The position numbers and the translations under genes are program-made. The notes under the pieces are model-generated. The model saw only the letters and a program-made list of their open reading frames with translations, made no database searches and had not been told where the DNA came from. Below are positions 49,775 to 59,597 of a stretch of DNA of 64,000 nt, piece after piece. Position 1 is the stretch's first letter. Every line of letters starts with the position of its first letter. Where the stretch lies: assembly GCA_964522105.1 (NCBI GenBank), contig CAZFVA010000001.1:124001-188000 (forward strand), given 5' to 3'. Origin of the DNA: JAGOFO01 sp964522105. Its GTDB lineage: Bacteria; Myxococcota_A; UBA9042; DTJE01.

Positions 49775-50959
49775 TCAACGCGGCTTTCGATTGTTCTTCA
49801 ATTCAATCCAGGTCTTAAGTGCATATCTGGTTATCTGACCGGCCTTGAGCCGACCGACACCGCTGTGGCCAACGTGTGCGGCAAACGCTATTTCAGGCTT
49901 TTCAGAAGGGTAGAATCCAACGTACCAGTTATTCCAGATACCGGACCCGTCGCGGGTCGTCAGCGTCCCTGTCTTCACAGCCGGCGTCTTGCCGGATAAC
50001 CCCTTGATACATGAAAGGTATTTATTGGCCGTACCACCGGTAACCGCATGAACCATCATCTTTGAAATCTCGGCGGCAATTTCCGGCTTGATAACTTCAA
50101 GCGATTCGCCCGCACCTGCCTTGTCAATCGCAACAGCCGAAGGCCATTTGCCCCCGGAAGCAATAACTGCAGCCACAATCGCGCCATGCAACGGCGACAT
50201 ATTTGAATCAGTAAACCCTGCGGCAGCCTGAGCCAGCCGCAACCTGTTTGGCGGACGGGTCATCCGGGACGTCGTCGTCAATCCACCGGCAACCAGTGTT
50301 TTTCCGAAACCGAACCGTCCGGCCATAGTAACAAGATCGTCGGCCTTCAGATGCTTGACAGCCAGCTTCCCGAACACCGCGTTTGTCGATGAAGCAAATG
50401 CCTGACTGAGGCTTGCGCAGGCCCGCTCACGCTTCCTGTCAACAAGATTTCCTTCGGTCAAAGAGGCGCGACCGCCTGAATAACACGTCGAAGTTTCGAT
50501 CCCGACAGCCCCTGACTCAAGAAGAGAAGCTGACGAAATTATTTTGAATATTGAAGCAGCAGGGAACAGCGAAGACAGCGCCGGACGTTTTATCCTGCCG
50601 CCAGCGCTTGACGAATATTCTGACAGGGAAATCACATCACCCGTAATCGGGTCAACTGCGACGAAAGAGCCGTAAAGAGGCCGGTTTGCCTTGAAAAACG
50701 CGTCCATCCTTTCGGTGAATACTTCACCAATCGGTCTTGTCGGATCATCTGCGGTGGTCGGCTCGGCCGCCTTACGCCTTGTCTTGCGGGCACGACTACT
50801 TTTTGTCCGCTTCGCCCTGGGTTCTTTTTTCTGCGCCGCGAACGCTGACGAAGGGCCAACAGGCGGAATTGACTCAAAGACCGGGGCCAGTCCGGATACA
50901 AAAACGGCAATAAACAGGGACATGCCCCATTTAACGCCAAAGAACCTGCATGCTGTCAT
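49775..50959 (-). CDS. Penicillin-binding transpeptidase-domain protein
   Basis: About 394 residues: a signal or anchor helix (about 10-35), a Lys/Arg-rich linker (45-65), and a lone transpeptidase domain with SxxK in AASIFKI, SxN in SSTNAV and KTG in VKTGTLT. No glycosyltransferase or dimerisation domain. It is probably a periplasmic DD-transpeptidase or carboxypeptidase. ATG 50959 is preferred to TTG 50962. It begins four bases after the stop of the large MopE-type lipoprotein, so both are in one transcript. Confidence 0.85.
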   Translation of the reverse strand: MTACRFFGVKWGMSLFIAVFVSGLAPVFESIPPVGPSSAFAAQKKEPRAKRTKSSRARKTRRKAAEPTTADDPTRPIGEVFTERMDAFFKANRPLYGSFVAVDPITGDVISLSEYSSSAGGRIKRPALSSLFPAASIFKIISSASLLESGAVGIETSTCYSGGRASLTEGNLVDRKRERACASLSQAFASSTNAVFGKLAVKHLKADDLVTMAGRFGFGKTLVAGGLTTTSRMTRPPNRLRLAQAAAGFTDSNMSPLHGAIVAAVIASGGKWPSAVAIDKAGAGESLEVIKPEIAAEISKMMVHAVTGGTANKYLSCIKGLSGKTPAVKTGTLTTRDGSGIWNNWYVGFYPSEKPEIAFAAHVGHSGVGRLKAGQITRYALKTWIELKNNRKPR

Positions 50960-50963
50960 CAAT

Positions 50964-53900
50964 TCATTCCATTACAGTGACGGTCAAAGCACCGTAGATA
51001 TCCCAGGGGTCTGCCGAATAAGGACCAATCGAGCCCCACGCCCAGGTAATTCCATTATCAAGCGAGAAACGGTAAGCCAGCGCCCAGACGCCAACTGTCC
51101 CGATCGAGACTGTGCGCCTGAACTGATACTCGTCGGTACAGTCAGTGCACGAACTGTCATAAGTTGCGGTCAGCCAGGTCCATCCCATTGAAACCGACGG
51201 ATCGGACGTTTCCGGCCCGTAACCGACTTCAGCCCTGACAGATGACGGACTGATCATGTTAGCGCCAGTGCCTATTGCGGCGCCGGCCACACGACCCTTG
51301 ATATACGGCGTGGACTGATTCCGGTTGACAGCCATTGCATCAGTCGGGGAATAAATCCGCGCCAGCATGCCTGAAGCCGTCCCGAAATACTTGACACCAT
51401 CCGCCAGAACGGCCGTCACGACTCCATCTGTTACCAGCACATCGTACAGTCCGGCGTCAACCACAGAAGGAACCTGGACAGCTATCGTATTCGAGTCGGA
51501 AATCAGGAATGAATCCACAGGGATATCCCCGGACGGTCCACTGAAGATAACGCCTGTCACACTGAACGCACCGTCTTCAAAACCGACCCCTGAAACAGTC
51601 GCGGTCCATCCCTCGTCGGATGCGGACACAGGGAAAACGGCGGGCGAGATCGATGAAACATCAAGCCTGCACTGGACATCTGACGAGTCGGTGAAGCCAT
51701 CGCAATCATTATCAATCCAGTCCCGACATTTCGAGCTGTCAAGCGGTCCCTCGGTTACAGTCAAATCAAGGGTGTGTACGCACGCATCTCCAGTTTCATC
51801 ACAGGTGTCGATCGTGCAGTAAGAAACGCCACCAACGTCAGAACAATCGCGGGCCGTACCACCGCCGCAGACCGATGAAACGCATTTTTCGCCGACGGTG
51901 CAGAACGATCCGTCGTCACAGGCGGCGCCTTCCGCAACGTCAATAATGGCGCAACGACCGTCAGGCATCGCACATATCCGGGCCTGGCATCTGGTGATCT
52001 CGATTTCAGGGTGGAACGACGCACACTGCGAATTCGCCGTGCACAAAGCAACGTCACTGTTGGCCCTGCCTGGCGTTCCCATCAGCATCGCCTGGAAAGG
52101 ATCACCATCCCAACCGTCGGAAATCCAGGCCGTCTGCCAGTCAGAATCACTGACTCCGGCGCCGGGGACCTTTTTCCGCTCCATCGACCGGTACGGGAAA
52201 TTTAACGGGACATTGCCTTCCATACCGACGGCACTCGAGAAAGAAACACTGTCAATAACGATGCCGCGATCGTCAATCAACTGATAAGTCCTGGGCCCGA
52301 GATTGGACATGCGCATCGTTTTGGAAGAAGACGCCGGGTCCTGAGCCAGAATATCGGCTTCCACAATACGGGCCGAAGTCGCGGCATTGTACTGGGCAAT
52401 AAGTAAATAACCGTCACCGGGGATAACGTTGTTATTTATGATCCTGCCGCTTCCGCTGAACAAAAAGTCCTGGCCAGCCGGATAACCAACCCCTGTCAAC
52501 TTCCAGCCCGCAAGTCTGATCGGAGCCCCGGTCATGTTCCTGAGTTCAAACCATTCATCAAACGAATCAACGCTTGAACCCATCCACATCAACTCATTAA
52601 CAACAACATCACCATTTTCAGCACTCCCGAAAACGGTCAAATCGGGGACCTGGGACGTCAAGAACCCATTTTCTGATCCATCAAGATCGCAATATACCCA
52701 GGTATAACCGCCATCAGTCGAAAGCCTGGCGCCAAAATCGAAATAGCCACCCTTTTCGGCGACCGGGTTTGTTGACCAGTCCGTAAGCCAGTTTGCGCCG
52801 GATGCGACAACACCGACTGCACCGGCATCGGTCCACATCCACCCCGGCGCGACAGCGGGATCTGTCGCCCTGGGACCGTACCCAAGACTGAACTCAACCA
52901 GATTGCCGGCCACAGTCTGCGGTACCAGCGACTGCCCAGTCATCTCGGGAACAGACGCTCCGACATCCCGGACAACGTCCACCGTCGGAGCCGTCATTCT
53001 GCAGGAATAATCAGGGGTCAAATCCCTTGCGGTATAGGTGAACCCGTTAGTTACCGTGAAGGCAACAAGGGGCGATGCAACCTGAACATCGACCGGACCG
53101 ACAGCGTCCCCGGCCGGAGTGACTACCCTGATTTCAAAACTGCTGACAACAACGAATTCAGCTTCTTTTCCATCAATAAGAACACTTACCACGACATCCA
53201 TGGAGTTTCCGTTAAGGACCAGTTCGTCGCCCCCCGGAAGAACACCATCGTCAGGTTCAATCAAATCAATTCCAAGAAGACATTCCGCATCACTGATGTC
53301 AGTGATCCCGTCACAATCGTTGTCTTTTCCATCGGTACAAGTGGGCGAGCCGCGCGGACCTTCGGCAGCCGACGGAATCCAGTCGTTAAAACAGTGATCG
53401 TAGAACGCCAGACACCTGTCCAGAGTGCATGAATTGTCGTCATTACAGCTCGGGACGGTCCCCGATTTGCACCCGGCAACCGGATCACACCATTCTGCAC
53501 CATCACAGAACACGGCATTGTCGCACGGAAGATCAGAGACATGGCTGCACGCGCCTTCCGAACAGACATCGCCGACGGTACAAACGTTATTGTCATTGCA
53601 GGGTATTGTGTTGTTGCGGCGAACACATCCAAGCAACTCTTCACAGAAATCATCTGTGCACGGATTATTGTCGTTGCAGTTGCGAAGGACGAACGGAAGA
53701 CACTCACCCGTCTGGCAGGTCGCAGACAGCGTGCAGATGCTCATTATTGTGCAATTCTCGCCTTCGTGGGCAGGCTGCATCGAACATTCGCCCGTCAACG
53801 GGGCACATTGATTTTCAGAACACTCCGAATTCAGATCGGTCGGGCATCTGATCAGCGTCAGCGGATCAACTGCACACTCATACGGAAAGATTTCCTTGTT

Positions 53901-54452
53901 GCAGAAAAGAGTTCCGTTACACAAATCGCCATCTTCGTTGTCAGAACAATCAGAATCCCGGACGCATTCACACGCAAGCCTTCCCGGAAGACACGTACCA
54001 TTTTCACAGTAATCATCACGGGTGCAGGACTCACCGTCCTGACATTCCGCGCCGTCTTCGGCCGCAACCAGCTCACACGTACCACCGGGAACCGTCGTAT
54101 CGCAATGACAGACCTGACACGGGCCGGCCTGCCCGCATGAAGCCGCACAATCACTTTCAACTGTCAGTTCCGTGCACACGATCTGAACTGCATCAGCGTC
54201 AGAGGAATCAACATCACCAGCGACATCCTGCGTGCCGTCGGAAATGCCGTCAACCAAAATATCTTCTTCGATATCAAGGGCTTCAGCTATATCGAAGCCG
54301 TCCGAAGCATCAGCAACGCTGTCAAATCCAACGTCCGCAGCAACGCCGTCATCGTCAGCAACATCAGTCGGTAGAGGCTCAACAGGTCCGCCGCAACCAA
54401 ACACGACAAAGACCAGAGCGGGTATAAAAAAACGTGCGAATCGACGCACCAT
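50964..54452 (-). CDS. Large MopE-type lipoprotein with lamin-tail domain
   Basis: 1162 residues. Lipobox ending VFGC (Cys 20), an Asp-rich tether (25-90), a long Cys-rich part with CxDDxxC-type repeats (90-380), MopE metal-binding motifs DGKDNDCDGITD and DWIDNDCDGFTD, IPT/TIG-like domains, and a lamin-tail domain with NELMWMGSSVDSFDEWFELRN (about 610). Surface-anchored, probably Ca or Cu binding and adhesive; family knowledge only. ATG 54452 follows AAGGAG. The transpeptidase gene follows in the same operon. Confidence 0.85.
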   Translation of the reverse strand: MVRRFARFFIPALVFVVFGCGGPVEPLPTDVADDDGVAADVGFDSVADASDGFDIAEALDIEEDILVDGISDGTQDVAGDVDSSDADAVQIVCTELTVESDCAASCGQAGPCQVCHCDTTVPGGTCELVAAEDGAECQDGESCTRDDYCENGTCLPGRLACECVRDSDCSDNEDGDLCNGTLFCNKEIFPYECAVDPLTLIRCPTDLNSECSENQCAPLTGECSMQPAHEGENCTIMSICTLSATCQTGECLPFVLRNCNDNNPCTDDFCEELLGCVRRNNTIPCNDNNVCTVGDVCSEGACSHVSDLPCDNAVFCDGAEWCDPVAGCKSGTVPSCNDDNSCTLDRCLAFYDHCFNDWIPSAAEGPRGSPTCTDGKDNDCDGITDISDAECLLGIDLIEPDDGVLPGGDELVLNGNSMDVVVSVLIDGKEAEFVVVSSFEIRVVTPAGDAVGPVDVQVASPLVAFTVTNGFTYTARDLTPDYSCRMTAPTVDVVRDVGASVPEMTGQSLVPQTVAGNLVEFSLGYGPRATDPAVAPGWMWTDAGAVGVVASGANWLTDWSTNPVAEKGGYFDFGARLSTDGGYTWVYCDLDGSENGFLTSQVPDLTVFGSAENGDVVVNELMWMGSSVDSFDEWFELRNMTGAPIRLAGWKLTGVGYPAGQDFLFSGSGRIINNNVIPGDGYLLIAQYNAATSARIVEADILAQDPASSSKTMRMSNLGPRTYQLIDDRGIVIDSVSFSSAVGMEGNVPLNFPYRSMERKKVPGAGVSDSDWQTAWISDGWDGDPFQAMLMGTPGRANSDVALCTANSQCASFHPEIEITRCQARICAMPDGRCAIIDVAEGAACDDGSFCTVGEKCVSSVCGGGTARDCSDVGGVSYCTIDTCDETGDACVHTLDLTVTEGPLDSSKCRDWIDNDCDGFTDSSDVQCRLDVSSISPAVFPVSASDEGWTATVSGVGFEDGAFSVTGVIFSGPSGDIPVDSFLISDSNTIAVQVPSVVDAGLYDVLVTDGVVTAVLADGVKYFGTASGMLARIYSPTDAMAVNRNQSTPYIKGRVAGAAIGTGANMISPSSVRAEVGYGPETSDPSVSMGWTWLTATYDSSCTDCTDEYQFRRTVSIGTVGVWALAYRFSLDNGITWAWGSIGPYSADPWDIYGALTVTVME

Positions 54453-54645
54453 CGTGACTCCTTAAAGTTACATCCGCAGGCGCGAACCTGTAGACCGCGA
54501 TAGATTATCCATGAATCAGACAGGTATTGGCAATGATGTATATGGAATTTATGACCGGAAACCCTTGCAGTTTGCAGCAACAACACTTGACTAAACCAAC
54601 TGATACAGGTATCTTTCGGCGCCCTTTGTGTTGGAGAGCAAGAAA
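54453..54645. other. Intergenic region between mopE-type gene and rpmB
   Basis: 193 bases with divergent promoters; the rpmB promoter is at 54587-54615. No tRNA, hairpin terminator or further gene was seen. Confidence 0.5.
54587..54615 (+). promoter_or_regulatory. rpmB promoter
   Basis: TTGACT (54587-54592) and TATCTT (54610-54615) at 17-base spacing, 30 bases before the rpmB start. Confidence 0.6.
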
Positions 54646-54885
54646 ATGGCAAGATGTGCATTGACCGGTAAGCGAAGACTGCGGGCCAACAGCGTTTCGC
54701 ACGCAAAGAACCGGGCGCCCAGATGGCAGCACCCCAACATCCAGTCCAAGAGGATCTGGGTCGAGGAACTCCAGCGTAACGTCCGCCTGTCCCTTTCTAC
54801 CCGGGCTCTCAAGTCCGTCAGTAAGATGGGATTGGTCGCATACGCCCGCAAAAACGGCCTGGATCTCGCAAAGTTGGTCGACTAG
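54646..54885 (+). CDS. rpmB: 50S ribosomal protein bL28
   Basis: 79 residues with the L28 opening MARCALTGKRRLRANSVSHAKNR trimmed to family form, and the conserved KRIWVEELQRNVRLSLSTRALKSV core. Only one cysteine, so the zinc-free (C-minus) form. ATG 54646 follows GGAG; it stands alone, without rpmG. Confidence 0.95.
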   Translation: MARCALTGKRRLRANSVSHAKNRAPRWQHPNIQSKRIWVEELQRNVRLSLSTRALKSVSKMGLVAYARKNGLDLAKLVD

Positions 54886-54953
54886 TCCGGGTCAAAATCG
54901 CATATACTATCTCCCGGAATGTTGACAACAGCTCAATTCGGAGGGAATGGATT

Positions 54954-57512
54954 ATGCGCAAGTTTCATATCTGCTGGCTTCTAACCGCCTCAGTAACAGC
55001 TCTGCTTTTCCTGTCATCCTGCGAAGGCGCAGGCCCCCGAAAAATTGGTGAATTTTGCGTCAGTGAAGCGGACTGCGAAAGCGGACTCTGCTATGACTCT
55101 GAGTGCCTGAACCCGGATGGCGACTATGATCTGGACGGGTTGAAGAACGGCATTGAAAAGAACATAACCGGCACCAGCTACGGTCTGCTGGACACAGATT
55201 CAGACGGAATTGATGACGGAACCGAAGTAGCTGCTGACCCTCTGGCACCTGTTGATACTGACGGCGACGGCATTATTGACGCCCTGGAATCCCTTGCAGT
55301 AAGCGCCGACCCGGACAAGGACTGCATTCCTGACCAGTTTGACCCTGAAAACGACGTCTATAACGAAGACATGGCCAAAATGGTCGAACTTCACTGCATG
55401 AAGAAAGGCGTCTGTGGTGAAGGCAGCGACAAGGTAACGGCCCTCTGCACCGATGGAACGCCGGTGTGCAATTACTCGGCGGTCATTGGCTGGGAGGCCG
55501 TCGAAGCCTCGTGTGATTCAAAAGACAACGACTGCGATGGCAAATCTGACGAAGAACTGACGCCACCTGATGAACCCGAGTGCGCCGGAGTCGGCGTATG
55601 CACAGGAAATGCAGAGCTTATTTTCCGCGTATGCCGCGAAGGCCAATGGCAATGCGAATATTCTTCTATTGATGAATTCGAAAAGATCGAAGTTTCCTGC
55701 GACAGCAAGGACAACAACTGTGACGGCGACACTGACGAAGGGCTGACCGGACAGGATTGCTTCGTCAGGAACGAATACGGCAAGTGCGCCGGGGCTACCG
55801 TCTGCACCATTTATGGTGGCGTTACATGCGAAGGCACCATACCGGCGGCCGAAATCTGCAACAACTTTGACGACAACTGCAACGGGTTGACCGACGAAGG
55901 TCTGACCGGTGTTCCTTGTTCACGCAGCAACGATTTCGGGACGTGCGAAGGAACTACCGGCTGCGACATAACGACCAGCGGAACGACGTGCAGCGCGCGG
56001 GAACCCGCGACTGATATCTGTGACACCATTGATAACAACTGCGACGGCGACACAGATGAAAACAACATCTGTAACAGAACTTCCGTTGTTAAAATGCACG
56101 TTTATGGTTCTGCAATTCCGACGTCGAAACACAGGGCCGGGACCGTCGGCGACGGCGTGAATCCGCTTGTCGGGGCGACAGTCAACTTCTACCGCGACAA
56201 CTGCCCGACGTTAGAAAACGATGTGCCGATATGGTCGGGATTGACTGAAGAAGATGGCGCAATGCTGATGCCGCTTGAACCTGGTTTCTGGTGCATTCAG
56301 ATCAGCGCCGACGGCTTCCAGACGATGCTGGCGGCCAGCATTTACGCCCCGGTCGGGGTCATTGTTCCGCTTGATTCAGTTCTGCTGTTAAACGGCTTGA
56401 CCACTCCCCAGTTGTCATTGTGTGGCAGGGTAATGGAAAAACCGGAATATGCAGTAACCGGGGGCACCAGCGCAAATGGCACTACCGAACCTGTAGTCAT
56501 GGATGACATTCCGGTCGCGGCAGCCTTGATTTCGGTCACTTCAACTTTGTCAGCTCAGGCCATCGGAAACACGGTATCTGACGTGAACGGCTACTGGTGC
56601 ATATTCGGACTGCAGACTTTACCGGCCGATGGTGCGCTTGATATTTCAATCATCAAAGATGCGTTCTATCCCGGCTCAAAATCGGTAACTGTCCAAATTA
56701 ATAAACTAACTTTCGACGAGACCTATCTAAGCCGTCTTCCGACAGATGAAACGATCTGCCTCGGCGAAGGGTTTGAAGGCGAAGTCTTTTCCAATGGTTG
56801 GACAGTCCTGGGGGCAACCGACTTCCCGGTTCAGTGGGTTGTCATGCAGTCATACCCGTGCGTATCCCAGGGATACACACTTGGTTGCAGTGCTGCATTC
56901 GCAAATGAAGTCGACATCGCGACGACCGAAACCGTTCTGTGCAAGGATCCGGAAATGCCTGTCGAAGGCTGCCTTGTTGAAACCGGTGCCCTTCCGTCAG
57001 CTGTTTCCGGTTACAGCTTCGCCTGGTTCGGCAACCCGTCAACGTGCAGCTACTCACCGACCATCGAAACGTGCGGCGACGCCACATCCAGAATCACCGG
57101 CAGCCTTATTTCCCCATGGATTAACGGCATGAACGCCTGGACGCTTTTCCTGGATTTCGTAAGCGCCTGGGAAGTTGAAAGCATGGTTTCCCAGACAGAC
57201 ATGATGTACGTCGAGGCGCAGACATCAGCCATGGAAGCGACCGACACATGGAGCCAACTCGGCAGTCTGCGGGACCTTGCGACAATGCCGAGGGCGACCG
57301 GCATCGGAATGACTGGATATACATCTGGTGGCATAAATTCTGCCCCGATCTGGCAGAACTACAGCCTGGATCTTGAAGCGTTCACCGGGACCTGGTTCAG
57401 AATCCGTTTCAGATTTGACTCGATCGATGGAAACAATAATTTCATGCGCGGCTGGCAGATTGATGACGTAGTAGTCAGAGGCTCCGGTTGCACATCTTTA
57501 CCAGGACTGTGA
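54954..57512 (+). CDS. MopE-type lipoprotein with thrombospondin-3 repeats
   Basis: 852 residues. Lipobox LSSC (Cys 23), thrombospondin type-3 Ca-binding repeats (DTDSDGIDDGTE, DTDGDGIIDALE, about 55-120), four MopE motifs of the form CDxxDNxCDGxxDE (about 185-380), carboxypeptidase-regulatory-like beta domains (about 410-590) and a C-terminal jelly-roll of the choice-of-anchor-J type (about 610-850). GGAGGGA lies just upstream. Probably a Ca-stabilised cell-surface protein. Not an operon partner of rpmB by function, although it follows it by 68 bases. Confidence 0.85.
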   Translation: MRKFHICWLLTASVTALLFLSSCEGAGPRKIGEFCVSEADCESGLCYDSECLNPDGDYDLDGLKNGIEKNITGTSYGLLDTDSDGIDDGTEVAADPLAPVDTDGDGIIDALESLAVSADPDKDCIPDQFDPENDVYNEDMAKMVELHCMKKGVCGEGSDKVTALCTDGTPVCNYSAVIGWEAVEASCDSKDNDCDGKSDEELTPPDEPECAGVGVCTGNAELIFRVCREGQWQCEYSSIDEFEKIEVSCDSKDNNCDGDTDEGLTGQDCFVRNEYGKCAGATVCTIYGGVTCEGTIPAAEICNNFDDNCNGLTDEGLTGVPCSRSNDFGTCEGTTGCDITTSGTTCSAREPATDICDTIDNNCDGDTDENNICNRTSVVKMHVYGSAIPTSKHRAGTVGDGVNPLVGATVNFYRDNCPTLENDVPIWSGLTEEDGAMLMPLEPGFWCIQISADGFQTMLAASIYAPVGVIVPLDSVLLLNGLTTPQLSLCGRVMEKPEYAVTGGTSANGTTEPVVMDDIPVAAALISVTSTLSAQAIGNTVSDVNGYWCIFGLQTLPADGALDISIIKDAFYPGSKSVTVQINKLTFDETYLSRLPTDETICLGEGFEGEVFSNGWTVLGATDFPVQWVVMQSYPCVSQGYTLGCSAAFANEVDIATTETVLCKDPEMPVEGCLVETGALPSAVSGYSFAWFGNPSTCSYSPTIETCGDATSRITGSLISPWINGMNAWTLFLDFVSAWEVESMVSQTDMMYVEAQTSAMEATDTWSQLGSLRDLATMPRATGIGMTGYTSGGINSAPIWQNYSLDLEAFTGTWFRIRFRFDSIDGNNNFMRGWQIDDVVVRGSGCTSLPGL

Positions 57513-57522
57513 AATCTCCGTT

Positions 57523-58698
57523 ATGACAGACCCCTGCCCTGTCCCACGAATTCCCGAGAAAGTACGCAAACGCATGGAGCATCTGAACTGCAGGACTGCT
57601 GCGCCAATATCGGTTGAAGAAGTCAGACACCTGATAACGACTGGAAAGGTCATCAACGCGCCTCTGGACGGCTATTCTGACCCGGCCTGGCGAACTATCT
57701 GCCTTAGAAAAGGGGCAGCGCTGTGCTACACCGAAATGATCCCGGCAATAGCCCTGGTTTACGGGGCTAAAGATGCCATGAGGCGCCTGACCCGCGCAAC
57801 CGACGAGGAAGTTCTGGCGGTGCAGATTGAAGGGGCCAACCCCGAGATCATGGTCGAAGCCGCGAAGATCGCCGTCAATGCCGGGGCCGACATCATTGAC
57901 ATTAACGCCGGGTGCCCGTCTTCAAAAGTGACCAATTCCGGGGCCGGTGCAGGCCTGCTGCTGAATCTGCCGCTTCTGGAACACATAATTGACTCGGTTA
58001 AAAAGGCCGTAAACGTGGCCGTCACACTTAAAATCCGATCAGGCCCGTCCGCAAACCAGATTGTCGTCAAGGAAATTGCGGCCATGGTCAACGATCTGGA
58101 CGTGGCCGCCGTAACCCTGCATCCCAGAACGAAGACTCAGGGATACCGTGGAAAGGCTGAGTGGACCCACATCAGGACATTAAAGGAACGATGCAGGCCG
58201 CCGGTTATAGGCAACGGGGACATCAGGAGTGCCGGTGACGCGATGGCGATGTTTCAGGCGACCGGATGCGATGCGGTGATGGTGGCCCGGGGTGGCATTG
58301 GAAACCCCTGGCTTTTCAGACACATACGCGATTCACTTGAAGGCCGTCCGGAACAGTTTCACGTTGACCGCGCCGAATGGGAAAAAACGGTCTGGGAACA
58401 TTTCCAGCTTATGGTGGCTGACTTCAACAATGACGAAGAGCTGGCGGCACGCCTGTTCCGCAAGCACCTTACGCGGTACACCCGTGGCATGAACGGTTCC
58501 GCCGCCTTCAGGGGCAGCATGGCCACGATTGTCGGCCGGGCAAGTCTGGAGCATGCCGTGAACTGCCTTCTAAATCACGAAGAAGAGGCTGGCGGGTTCG
58601 TTTTTCCGATGCCCAGGCCGGACGACACCTTCCTGGAAGTTTCAGGCATGGGAATAGAAGGCAAGAACCGCAGCACACCCGGGGGGCCAACTCTGTGA
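57523..58698 (+). CDS. dus: tRNA-dihydrouridine synthase (DusB/NifR3-like)
   Basis: 391-residue FMN enzyme reducing uridine in tRNA D-loops. Seen: NAPLDGYSDPAWR (FMN), the catalytic cysteine in DINAGCPSSKV near 130, HPRTKTQGYRGKAEW near 205, NGDIRS and the C-terminal helical domain. The N-terminal ~40 residues precede the usual start, and an internal start is possible. Overlaps prmC by four bases. Confidence 0.92.
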   Translation: MTDPCPVPRIPEKVRKRMEHLNCRTAAPISVEEVRHLITTGKVINAPLDGYSDPAWRTICLRKGAALCYTEMIPAIALVYGAKDAMRRLTRATDEEVLAVQIEGANPEIMVEAAKIAVNAGADIIDINAGCPSSKVTNSGAGAGLLLNLPLLEHIIDSVKKAVNVAVTLKIRSGPSANQIVVKEIAAMVNDLDVAAVTLHPRTKTQGYRGKAEWTHIRTLKERCRPPVIGNGDIRSAGDAMAMFQATGCDAVMVARGGIGNPWLFRHIRDSLEGRPEQFHVDRAEWEKTVWEHFQLMVADFNNDEELAARLFRKHLTRYTRGMNGSAAFRGSMATIVGRASLEHAVNCLLNHEEEAGGFVFPMPRPDDTFLEVSGMGIEGKNRSTPGGPTL

Positions 58699-59567
58699 AA
58701 GGACCTTCGACACTTACCGTTGGCGAAGCGCTCACCCTTTCGACCAGGTTTCTGGCGGAAAAAGGTTCACCCAGTGCCAGACTGGACGCGCAGATACTGA
58801 CTGCCCATACCCTTGGAATCAGAAGACTTGACCTTTATCTGTCGCCAGAAAGGCCGCTGTCGGAATCTGAGCGGGACAGCCTGCGCAAAATGCTTGCAAG
58901 ACGCGGGCAGATGGAACCTGTGGCGTACCTGACCGGACAGAAAGAGTTTTTCGGACTGATATTCAAAGTGACGCCCGACGTACTGATTCCAAGACCTGAA
59001 ACCGAAACGATCGTGGATGCAGCGATGGCTGTGCTGGCTGAGTGTGGTGCGAATGCGCCGGTTGCGGCGGACATTGGAACGGGCAGCGGCGCCATTGCCT
59101 GCACTATAGCCACCAGGATGCCGAACGTAAAACTCTGCGCCGGTGACATATCTGGACGCGCGATCACGGTAGCGCGTGAAAACGCCGACCTGCTTGGCGT
59201 GTCAGGCCAGATTGAATTTGTTGAATCTGACTTGTTCGAATCGACTGCTTTTGCGGGGCCTTTCGATCTGATAGTTTCAAACCCGCCGTACATCGCCGAG
59301 ACAGAAGACGACATGGTTGACGAATCGGCAAAGCGATTTGAACCCAGGGCGGCCCTGTTTTCGGGGACAGACGGAACAGACTGCACGTTCCGGCTGATCG
59401 ATGGTGCCTTTTCACGTTTGAAAGACGGGGGCGTGCTGCTGATCGAAATCGGCAGCCCTGCCCAACAGGCCCGTGTGGCGCAGAAACTGCTTGAAAAATT
59501 TAATGAAATTAACGAAGTCAAAGACCCGGCTGGTATAACCAGAGGTCTTATGGCTGTCAGAACATAA
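58695..59567 (+). CDS. prmC: Release factor glutamine methyltransferase PrmC
   Basis: 290 residues. Helical N-domain for release-factor binding (1-80), Rossmann methyltransferase with ADIGTGSGAIACTIA near 118 and the catalytic NPPYIAE near 193. It methylates the GGQ glutamine of RF1 and RF2. Coupled to dus by ATGA/GTGA overlap; followed by era after 30 bases. Confidence 0.95.
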   Translation: MKGPSTLTVGEALTLSTRFLAEKGSPSARLDAQILTAHTLGIRRLDLYLSPERPLSESERDSLRKMLARRGQMEPVAYLTGQKEFFGLIFKVTPDVLIPRPETETIVDAAMAVLAECGANAPVAADIGTGSGAIACTIATRMPNVKLCAGDISGRAITVARENADLLGVSGQIEFVESDLFESTAFAGPFDLIVSNPPYIAETEDDMVDESAKRFEPRAALFSGTDGTDCTFRLIDGAFSRLKDGGVLLIEIGSPAQQARVAQKLLEKFNEINEVKDPAGITRGLMAVRT

Positions 59568-59597
59568 ATCCGCAAACAGGCGGAAGGAGCAAAGACG

